6,896 bases of DNA, from NCBI GenBank assembly GCA_030683195.1, contig JAUXQA010000518.1, positions 1-6,896 on the forward strand, given 5' to 3'. The stretch comes from Rhodoferax sp. GTDB lineage: Bacteria; Pseudomonadota; Gammaproteobacteria; Burkholderiales; Burkholderiaceae_C. Position numbers and translations under genes: made by a program. Under the pieces are notes generated by a model, which was not told where the DNA came from, did not search any database, and saw only the letters and a list, made by a program, of their open reading frames with translations. Of the stretch, positions 1 to 4,973 are shown piece after piece (positions within the stretch are counted from its first letter, which is position 1; each line of letters opens with the position of its first letter).

Positions 1-362
1 AAAGCCGACAGCGCTGCGGCATCGGCCACAGCTGAGCCTGACAAGGCCGCCAACATCACGGCCGCCACAATGGCGACATACCCCAGACCGCCTTTGATAT
101 GACCCACCAGAGTCATGGCGAAATTCACGATGCGACGCGACAAGCCACCTGCGTTCATCACCTCGCCAGCCAGCATGAAAAACGGCACAGCCAGCAGCGG
201 AAAGCTGTCAGCGCCATTGATGACGTTTTGCGCCAGAATTTGCGCGTCGAACATGTTCATGTGCCACATCAGGGCGGCACCGCAGAGCAACAACGAGAAA
301 GAAATGGGAATGCCAATGGCCATGGCGGCCAGCAGGGAACCCAGAAAAATGGCGATTGTCAT
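1..362 (-). CDS. dctM: TRAP transporter large permease subunit, DctM/SiaM type (N-terminal part only)
   Basis: This is the large membrane subunit of a tripartite ATP-independent periplasmic (TRAP) transporter, which drives solute uptake with an ion gradient. The ATG at 360-362 opens a frame that stays open to the left edge, giving about 120 residues of a protein normally near 425-430. Seen directly: a hydrophobic first segment (residues about 1-30, containing AIGIPISFSLLL), then the family pattern SFPLLAVPFFMLAGEVMNAGG near residues 52-71, and a second hydrophobic block ending in LAALSGSAVADAAALSA, typical of DctM. Sixteen bases separate it from the dctQ stop, with a purine-rich AGAGAG stretch before the ATG, so the two genes are very probably co-transcribed. 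No binding protein (DctP) is visible; it may lie further left. The family call is firm. The substrate is unknown, though an aromatic or carboxylic acid is plausible from the neighbouring catabolic genes. Confidence 0.93.
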   Translation of the reverse strand, partial: MTIAIFLGSLLAAMAIGIPISFSLLLCGAALMWHMNMFDAQILAQNVINGADSFPLLAVPFFMLAGEVMNAGGLSRRIVNFAMTLVGHIKGGLGYVAIVAAVMLAALSGSAVADAAALSA

Positions 363-378
363 GTGAAGTCTCTCTGGT

Positions 379-912
379 TCAAGGGCGTGGGTCGCCATGA
401 GGCATGTCGTCGGATTCACGGATACCGATCAGCTCGGATTCAGAGAGTTGCCCTGTGACAAAACGCCAAAAGTCATTGAGCAAAATGACGCCGCCCGAGA
501 CTGAAAACACCAGTCCACAGGCGTAGAAAGCGGCCATGGACACCTCCATGGCCGCGCTGGTGGTGTCCCAATTGATCTTGACCTGGTCCAGCGTGCCTTT
601 GAAGATCAACCAGCAAATGAAAAGCATCAGCACATGGCCCAGCGCGAGACAGGCTTTTCTACCCCTGGGTGAAAGCCGCGAGACCAGCATGTCGGTGCCC
701 AAGTGCGCCCGCTCATTGAGTGCAACCACAGCCCCCAGAAACGTGAGCCACACAAACAACCAGCGCGACAACTCTTCGCTCACCGTGATGCCGGAGTTCA
801 GGGCATAGCGCAACACGACATTGGTGAACACGAGCACCACCATCAACATCAGGCTGCCGGCCATCAGCCACGACAGGAGCTGACAGTACTTATCAATCAA
901 TTTCTGGAGCAT
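379..912 (-). CDS. dctQ: TRAP transporter small permease subunit, DctQ type
   Basis: This is the small integral-membrane subunit of a TRAP transporter, which pairs with DctM in the inner membrane. The 177-residue product is full length for the family. It shows four hydrophobic segments at roughly residues 11-33, 48-66, 83-106 and 124-146. The conserved DctQ stretch SEELSRWLFVWLTFLGA follows the first segment, and the loop containing ERAHLGTDML comes after it. The hydrophilic tail (last ~25 residues, rich in Asp, Glu and Pro) is cytoplasmic in this family. The ATG at 910-912 is preceded by only a weak purine-rich GCGAGAAA stretch. The gene starts 128 bases beyond the tetR stop, a gap large enough for its own promoter and holding a candidate TetR operator. 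The family assignment is strong; control by the adjacent TetR protein is inference. Confidence 0.94.
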   Translation of the reverse strand: MLQKLIDKYCQLLSWLMAGSLMLMVVLVFTNVVLRYALNSGITVSEELSRWLFVWLTFLGAVVALNERAHLGTDMLVSRLSPRGRKACLALGHVLMLFICWLIFKGTLDQVKINWDTTSAAMEVSMAAFYACGLVFSVSGGVILLNDFWRFVTGQLSESELIGIRESDDMPHGDPRP

Positions 913-942
913 GCTTGGTTTCTCGCTGAGACAACAAGCACT

Positions 943-961
943 AATGTACGAACTGGTTAGT
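943..961. promoter_or_regulatory. candidate TetR-family operator upstream of dctQ
   Basis: The 14 bases ACGAACTGGTTAGT at 948-961 form an imperfect palindrome: arms ACGAAC and GTTAGT pair at five of six positions. The stretch aatgtacgaactg (943-955) recurs with one mismatch at 1673-1685, inside the start of tetR. Inverted repeats of this size shared between a TetR gene's own start and a neighbouring transcription unit are typical of TetR operators. Binding is inferred. Confidence 0.4.
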
Positions 962-993
962 TTTTAAGAATCAGGGAATACCCGTAACCCAGA

Positions 994-1011
994 AACAAAT
1001 TTGTTGACAAC
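994..1011. repeat. two overlapping short palindromes in the tetR-dctQ gap
   Basis: AACAAATTTGTT (994-1005) is a perfect 12-base palindrome, and GTTGACAAC (1003-1011) is a perfect inverted repeat with a one-base centre; they share three bases. They lie in the spacer likely to carry the dctQM promoter. They could be a binding site for another regulator, or chance in AT-rich DNA. Neither is followed by a U-tract, so a terminator is unlikely. Confidence 0.35.
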
Positions 1012-1040
1012 TGATATGGCGAAATTGACTAACCGAGGAT

Positions 1041-1691
1041 CTATGCGCGCACAAAGCGCACCACCATCTCGGTGATGCTGCTGCGGCGCGCGGCAATCGC
1101 CTGCTGGGCAGGGGTGCCGTCTTTGAAAATCAGGCCAAAGGTGTGCCGATTGGAGACATTGAAAAAAGTCAGCGCTGAAATGGAGGCGTGGATGTCAAGT
1201 GGTTCCAGGCCGGGGCGAAAGACGCCACTGACTACCCCCCGGTCATACAGGTTGCGAATGGCCTCAATGGCAGGCACGTTCAACTCCTGAATGCTCTTGC
1301 TTTGGGCAAGATAAGCGCCGCGCTCGATGTTCTCGTTCATGACCAAGCGGATGTAGTCTTCGTTGTCAGCATGGTGGTCAAAGGTGAACTCCACCAACCG
1401 GCGCAAGGCTTCTGTGGGTTCAAGGTCTTCCAGATGGAGTTCAGACTCAATTTGGCGCATGCGACGATATGCCTCCTCCAGCACCGCCACATATAGCCCT
1501 TCTTTGCTGCCAAAGTAGTAGTAAATCATGCGCTTGCTGGTTTGGGTGGCGTCGGCAATCGCGTCAATGCGCGCACCGCTCAAACCCTTGGCTGCAAACT
1601 CGGCTGTGGCCACTTCAAGAATGCCCGCCATGGTGCGGGCAGGATCATTGGTGCGAGTGGTTTTGGGCGCGGAATGTACTAACTGATTCAT
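1041..1691 (-). CDS. TetR/AcrR-family transcriptional regulator
   Basis: This is a ligand-responsive DNA-binding regulator of 216 residues, a normal length for TetR proteins. The N-terminal DNA-binding domain is clear: helix 1 around residues 21-35 (ILEVATAEFAAKG), a helix-turn-helix at about 39-60, and the signature YYYFGSKEGLY at 57-67. The remainder is a helical ligand and dimer domain with no recognised specificity. The start is the ATG at 1689-1691. There is no Shine-Dalgarno sequence before it, but a TATACT hexamer lies six bases upstream, so a leaderless message is possible. The next Met (residue 21) falls at helix 1 and would remove the N-terminal arm. The gene lies 84 bases after ligC and 128 bases before dctQ on the same strand. 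A shared sequence box suggests it controls itself and dctQM. The known regulator of the pmd genes in Comamonas is LysR-type, so control of the lig genes by this protein is uncertain. Confidence 0.92.
   Translation of the reverse strand: MNQLVHSAPKTTRTNDPARTMAGILEVATAEFAAKGLSGARIDAIADATQTSKRMIYYYFGSKEGLYVAVLEEAYRRMRQIESELHLEDLEPTEALRRLVEFTFDHHADNEDYIRLVMNENIERGAYLAQSKSIQELNVPAIEAIRNLYDRGVVSGVFRPGLEPLDIHASISALTFFNVSNRHTFGLIFKDGTPAQQAIAARRSSITEMVVRFVRA
1673..1691. promoter_or_regulatory. candidate autoregulatory operator across the tetR start codon
   Basis: The stretch aatgtactaactg (1673-1685) matches aatgtacgaactg at 943-955 in 12 of 13 positions; extended to 19 bases the two regions agree at 15. 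Here it covers the first seven codons of tetR, so a bound protein would block its own gene. The right half of the palindrome is degraded at this copy, and the N-terminal codons also constrain the sequence. Function is inferred. Confidence 0.35.
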
Positions 1692-1697
1692 TCACAA

Positions 1698-1703
1698 AGT
1701 ATA
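1698..1703 (-). promoter_or_regulatory. candidate -10 element of tetR (TATACT)
   Basis: On the minus strand TATACT matches the sigma-70 -10 consensus at five of six bases. Six bases separate it from the tetR ATG, which would place transcription start at or near the A of the start codon. The position 17 bases further upstream reads CCGATG, which is not a good -35 element, so the call is tentative. Confidence 0.3.
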
Positions 1704-1740
1704 GGTTCAGCAGCATCTGCCATCGGCTGCCCCCCTACAT

Positions 1741-1769
1741 GGACTCAGAGACACTGAGGCCTACGCCTC
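1741..1769 (-). other. two mutually exclusive small hairpins between ligC and tetR
   Basis: In the ligC-tetR spacer, arms ctcag (1744-1748) and ctgag (1754-1758) form a five-pair stem with a five-base loop, extendable by two pairs past a mismatch. Arms gaggc (1756-1760) and gcctc (1765-1769) form a second perfect five-pair stem with a four-base loop. They share bases 1756-1758, so only one can form at a time. No U-tract follows, so this is not a standard intrinsic terminator. It may weakly affect read-through or mRNA decay, or mean nothing. Confidence 0.25.
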
Positions 1770-1775
1770 CCGAGT

Positions 1776-2735
1776 TCAAGCTGCGTTGAGTTGCTGCTCC
1801 AGGTCGTGCAGCACCTGGTAGCACGGCAACACACTGGCCACGCTGCTGTTGGGCTCACGGCCTTCGCGAATGGCGGCGAAGAACTCGCGGTCTTGCAATT
1901 CAATGCCGTTCATGGACACATCAACCTGGCTGACATCAATCAGCTCATCTTTGCCGGTAAACAGGTCGTCGTAACGTGCCAGGTAAGTCGCCGAGTCCCC
2001 AATGTAGCGAAAGTAAGTGCCCAGCGGTCCGTCGTTGTTGAACGACAGGCTCAAGGTGCAGATCGCGCCATTGGCGGCCTTGAGCTGGATGCTCATGTCC
2101 ATCGCAATACCCAGCGCGGGATGAATCGGGCCTTGCACAGCGTTGGCTTTCACGATCGGGCTGCCGCACTGGTATGCGAACAGGTCCACCGTATGCGCTG
2201 CGTGGTGCCATAGCAAGTGGTCGGTCCAACTGCGCGCCTGGCCCAGGGCATTCATGTTGGTGCGACGGAAAAAGTAGGTTTGCACATCCATTTGCTGGAT
2301 GTTGAAACGCCCCTCCACAATCTCCTTGTGCACGAACTGGTGGCTGGGATTGAAGCGACGGGTGTGACCACACATGGCGACAAGGCCGGTTTGCTGTTGC
2401 AGGGCCACAACTTCTTGCGCCCCCTTGAGAGAGTCGGCCAGGGGAATCTCGACCTGCACGTGCTTGCCGGCCTTCATGCACGCGATGCTTTGCTCGGCGT
2501 GCATTTGAGTGGGCGTGCACAAGATGACCGCGTCCACTTCAGGCAAGGCCAGGCTGTCAGCCAGATCGGTGGTGACGTGGCCGATGCCGTATCGGGCCGC
2601 GACCTCGCGGGTCTTTTCCAAATCACGGCTGATCAGAGAAACGACCTCAACGCCGTCGATTTTCTTGATGCCGTCGAGGTGCTTGATGCCGAAGGCACCA
2701 GCCCCCGCCAAAGCGACTTTGATGGTTTTGCTCAT
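1776..2735 (-). CDS. ligC: 4-carboxy-2-hydroxymuconate-6-semialdehyde (CHMS) dehydrogenase, LigC/PmdC
   Basis: This cytoplasmic enzyme oxidises CHMS, in its cyclic hemiacetal form, to 2-pyrone-4,6-dicarboxylate using NADP+ (or NAD+), the second step of protocatechuate 4,5-cleavage. The 319-residue protein belongs to the Gfo/Idh/MocA family. It has a Rossmann fold with GAGAFG at residues 11-16, SRD at 36-38 after the second strand (fitting NADP preference), and CTPTQMHAE at 73-81. The usual EKP motif reads EIP (96-98). The C-terminal alpha/beta domain carries CGHTRRFNP (122-130) and WHHAAHTVD (176-184), which probably line the active site. Its ATG directly abuts the ligB stop (TAAATG), and GGAGA nine bases upstream, inside ligB, serves as ribosome binding site. 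Following ligI-ligA-ligB, this specificity is much more likely than a sugar or inositol dehydrogenase. Also known as pmdC. Confidence 0.93.
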   Translation of the reverse strand: MSKTIKVALAGAGAFGIKHLDGIKKIDGVEVVSLISRDLEKTREVAARYGIGHVTTDLADSLALPEVDAVILCTPTQMHAEQSIACMKAGKHVQVEIPLADSLKGAQEVVALQQQTGLVAMCGHTRRFNPSHQFVHKEIVEGRFNIQQMDVQTYFFRRTNMNALGQARSWTDHLLWHHAAHTVDLFAYQCGSPIVKANAVQGPIHPALGIAMDMSIQLKAANGAICTLSLSFNNDGPLGTYFRYIGDSATYLARYDDLFTGKDELIDVSQVDVSMNGIELQDREFFAAIREGREPNSSVASVLPCYQVLHDLEQQLNAA

Positions 2736-3590
2736 TTAAACGTTCTCCAGAATGACGTGCCCAACAGCCGTGTTGGATGCCGGCACATGGTAAAAACGAT
2801 GCGCCAGTTTGGGGGCTTCGCCGCCATGGACATCGTCCATCGCACCCCGGGCAATTAGCCACATCACGAGCTCGATTCCCTCAGATCCGGCTTCACGCAC
2901 GTAGTCGATGTGGGGGGTAGCCGCTGCGGCTGCCGGGTCGGCAATCAATTTATCCAAAAAGGCGTTGTCAAACTCCCTGTTGATCAAGCCAGCTCGGGGG
3001 CCTTGCAACTGGTGGCTCATGCCGCCTGTGCCCCAGATTTGGACATTCAGGTCTTTGTCAAAACTATCCACCGCCTTGCGAATGGCCTTGCCCAAATTGA
3101 AGCAACGCTGGCCGCTAGGAACCGGGTACTGCACCACGTTCACGGCAAACGGAATGACCGGGCAAGGCCATGCTTCAGGTTGGCCACACATCAAACTCAG
3201 CGGTACGGTCAAACCGTGGTCCACGTCCATTTTGTTGACGATGGTCAAGTCAAAATCCTGCTGAATCACCGACTGCGCGATGTGCGCGGCCAATTCAGCG
3301 TGGCCCTGAACCACCGGCACCGGACGCGGACCCCAGCCCTCGTCCGCCGGTTGGTAGGAGTCGGCCGTGCCAATGGCAAACGTCGGGATCATATCCAGAC
3401 TGAAAGCAGTGGCGTGGTCATTGAATACGAGGATGATGACGTCGGGCTTGTTGTCTTTCATCCAGTGCTTGGAGAACTCGTAACCCTTGAAAAGCGGTTG
3501 CCAGTAAGGCTCGGAGGTCTTGCCCAGGTCGATGGCCGCGCCAATGGCAGGCACGTGGGAGGTGTAAACGGAGGCGGTAATTTTGGCCAT
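2736..3590 (-). CDS. ligB: protocatechuate 4,5-dioxygenase beta chain, LigB/PmdB
   Basis: This is the catalytic subunit of the non-haem Fe(II) class III extradiol dioxygenase LigAB, which cleaves protocatechuate between C4 and C5 to CHMS. The chosen start, ATG at 3588-3590, gives 284 residues beginning MAKITASVYTSHVPAIG. The open frame continues 23 codons upstream, but those codons lie within ligA and the family begins at this Met. Candidate Fe ligands are His12, His59 (in FNDHATAF) and Glu240 (in SEGIELVMW), matching His12, His61 and Glu242 of the Sphingobium enzyme. The catalytic His is His193 in GGMSHQL, and His125 (DVDHGLTVP) matches the substrate-binding His127. All expected active-site residues are present. 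One base separates the start from the ligA stop (TGACATG), so translation is probably coupled, which suits a two-subunit enzyme. Also known as pmdB. Confidence 0.96.
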   Translation of the reverse strand: MAKITASVYTSHVPAIGAAIDLGKTSEPYWQPLFKGYEFSKHWMKDNKPDVIILVFNDHATAFSLDMIPTFAIGTADSYQPADEGWGPRPVPVVQGHAELAAHIAQSVIQQDFDLTIVNKMDVDHGLTVPLSLMCGQPEAWPCPVIPFAVNVVQYPVPSGQRCFNLGKAIRKAVDSFDKDLNVQIWGTGGMSHQLQGPRAGLINREFDNAFLDKLIADPAAAAATPHIDYVREAGSEGIELVMWLIARGAMDDVHGGEAPKLAHRFYHVPASNTAVGHVILENV

Positions 3591-3591
3591 G

Positions 3592-4035
3592 TCAGTTGCT
3601 CTCGATACGGCCAGCCTGGCCTTGGGGTTGGTGATGGGCTTGGGCGTCACCGTCTTCACCTATAAAACGATTGCCCTCAACCGAACGGCCGCCACTGATC
3701 ATCATGTTGCGATACTCTTCTTCGGTCATTCCGGTCATGCTGCCGGCCATTTGCTGGAAGCTCTTGCCGTCGGTTGCACCAATCTTGGCCAGAAAATAGA
3801 TGTTGCCGCCAGAGGCCATGCAGCGATTGAGATCACGCGTCAGCACGCCCTGCTTTTGCTCCTCGGTCATGGGCCACTCGTCAAGGTATGCACGCTCGTT
3901 GGCCTTGAAGCGCTCGCGATTGGCGGCCTTCATGAGGGACATACAAAACTGATTCAGGTGGTAACCCTTGCGGCTTTGTTCGGCATCGAAAATAATGGTG
4001 CCAGGCACGTCCAGGTAAGGTTTGTCAAGTGACAT
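3592..4035 (-). CDS. ligA: protocatechuate 4,5-dioxygenase alpha chain, LigA/PmdA
   Basis: This is the small subunit of LigAB. It binds beside the beta chain, helps close the active site and contributes to substrate recognition, but carries no iron ligands. The product is 147 residues, a little longer than the 139 of Sphingobium LigA as I recall it. Family landmarks seen are PGTIIFDAEQSRKGYHLNQF (about 11-30), MSLMKAANRERFKANERAYL (about 32-51), GGNIYFLAK near 76-84, and DGKSFQQMAGSMTGMTEEEY near 89-108. After MMISGGRS the final ~28 residues form a hydrophilic, Gln/His/Gly-rich tail. The ATG at 4033-4035 is preceded by GGAG six bases upstream, inside the end of ligI; only two bases separate it from the ligI stop. 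Separate alpha and beta genes, not a fused chain, are normal for LigAB and PmdAB. Confidence 0.95.
   Translation of the reverse strand: MSLDKPYLDVPGTIIFDAEQSRKGYHLNQFCMSLMKAANRERFKANERAYLDEWPMTEEQKQGVLTRDLNRCMASGGNIYFLAKIGATDGKSFQQMAGSMTGMTEEEYRNMMISGGRSVEGNRFIGEDGDAQAHHQPQGQAGRIESN
3599..3603 (-). promoter_or_regulatory. ribosome binding site that fixes the ligB start
   Basis: On the minus strand GAGAG lies eight bases before the ATG at 3588-3590, inside the end of ligA. Its spacing supports this ATG over the more upstream in-frame start at 3659, which would overlap ligA by about 68 bases and add 23 residues not seen in the LigB family. Confidence 0.6.
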
Positions 4036-4037
4036 GG

Positions 4038-4943
4038 TCAGCTCCAGTAAAGGCGGTTCGGATTGTCCACCAGCAGCTTTTGCTGCAACTCCGGCGTGGT
4101 GGCAATGTGGGGAATGAAGTCAACCAACAAGCCGTCATCGGGCATGTGGTCTTTCAGGTTGGGGTGCGGCCAGTCGGTGCCCCACAAAACGCGATCGGGG
4201 AACTCTTCCACAATCGCTCGGGCGAATGGAATCACATCCGCATAGGCATTTTGCTGACCGTCGAGCGCTTTGGAACCCGTCACACTCAGGCGTTCTGGGC
4301 AACTCACCTTGCTCCAGACGTTGGAGTGCTCGCGCATGAACCTCTGGAACAACGCAAACTGCGGACCCTCAACCGGCAACGCTACATCAGGGCGACCCAT
4401 GTGGTCCACCACCACGGTGGTAGGCAGCGCGGTGAAGAAGTCCCACAATTCGGGCAAGTCAACCGCCTCAAAATAAATCACCACATGCCAGCCCCAGGCC
4501 TTGATGCGGGTGGCAATTTCCAGCAACTCGTCCTTCGGGGTGAAGTCAACCAGTCGTTTGACAAAGTTGAAACGCACACCACGCACACCCGCGTCATGCA
4601 TGGCCTGCAGGTCGGCATCGGTCACACCGCGCTTGACCGTGGCGACACCACGAGCCTTGTTGTTGGAGGACTTCAGTGCATCAACCAGCGCACTGTTGTC
4701 GGAGCCATGGCAGGTCGCTTGCACAATGACGTTTTTTTCGAAACCCAAGTGGTCTCGCAAGGCAAAGAGCTGCGCCTTGGATGCATCGCAAGGCGTGTAT
4801 TTGCGCTCAGGCGCATAAGGAAACTCGCTGCCGGGGCCAAACACATGGCAATGCGCGTCCACGCTGCCAGCGGGCAACTGAAAGCGGGGCTTGGCAGGGC
4901 CGGCATACCAATCGAGCCAGCCAGGCGTCTTATGAAATTCCAT
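4038..4943 (-). CDS. ligI: 2-pyrone-4,6-dicarboxylate hydrolase, LigI/PmdD
   Basis: This amidohydrolase-superfamily enzyme opens the lactone ring of 2-pyrone-4,6-dicarboxylate to give 4-oxalomesaconate, the third step of protocatechuate 4,5-cleavage, in the cytoplasm. The 301-residue protein matches the family length. Seen: the HxH pair in DAHCHVFG (His31, His33) after strand 1, a conserved His at 181 (VVVDHMGRPD), and Asp257 in WGTDWPHPN after the last strand. Tyr49, Thr77, Arg124, Arg130 and Arg218 sit where the characterised Sphingobium enzyme, as I recall it, has substrate-contacting residues. The characterised enzyme works without a divalent metal and relies on the equivalent Asp (Asp248). 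The ATG at 4941-4943 follows AAGGA at five bases' spacing, a good ribosome binding site. It starts 30 bases after the upstream binding-protein gene and is followed after two bases by ligA. Also called pmdD. Confidence 0.95.
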   Translation of the reverse strand: MEFHKTPGWLDWYAGPAKPRFQLPAGSVDAHCHVFGPGSEFPYAPERKYTPCDASKAQLFALRDHLGFEKNVIVQATCHGSDNSALVDALKSSNNKARGVATVKRGVTDADLQAMHDAGVRGVRFNFVKRLVDFTPKDELLEIATRIKAWGWHVVIYFEAVDLPELWDFFTALPTTVVVDHMGRPDVALPVEGPQFALFQRFMREHSNVWSKVSCPERLSVTGSKALDGQQNAYADVIPFARAIVEEFPDRVLWGTDWPHPNLKDHMPDDGLLVDFIPHIATTPELQQKLLVDNPNRLYWS

Positions 4944-4973
4944 GGAGTTCCTTAAGGTGAGGTGCGTAGGGAG

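Larger units (their letters stand above)
913..1040 (-). promoter_or_regulatory. tetR-dctQ intergenic region, probable promoter/operator for dctQM
   Basis: This 128-base spacer is clearly more AT-rich than the surrounding genes. It holds a quasi-palindrome resembling the tetR start region (948-961), an isolated half-site ACTAACC (1028-1034) inverted relative to it, and two overlapping perfect palindromes (994-1011). On the minus strand TTGTCA (about 1004-1009) could serve as a -35 element, but no convincing -10 follows at standard spacing. No hairpin followed by a U-tract ends tetR. I therefore call it regulatory on composition and repeat content, not on a recognised promoter. Confidence 0.45.

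Noticed and set aside
1741..1769. An intrinsic terminator after ligC
   Set aside because: The hairpins are short and no run of U follows on the minus strand.
1791..2858. Plus-strand open frames opposite ligC (140 and 213 codons)
   Set aside because: They are antisense shadows without recognisable domains; LigC explains the region fully.
3591..3659. A longer ligB starting at the in-frame ATG at 3657-3659
   Set aside because: The 23 extra residues lie in the overlapping ligA tail and do not fit the family start MAKITASVYTSHVP; the ribosome binding site at 3599-3603 fits the shorter form.
2910..3665. A 251-codon open frame on the plus strand covering ligB
   Set aside because: It is a shadow of ligB with biased Val/Gly/Arg/His composition and no motif; ligB on the other strand has every expected metal and catalytic residue.
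4029..4955. A 308-codon open frame on the plus strand covering ligI
   Set aside because: It is antisense to a clearly recognisable enzyme with intact active-site residues. The translation is rich in Gly, His, Arg, Gln and Val with no domain I recognise, as expected from the reverse complement of GC-rich coding DNA.
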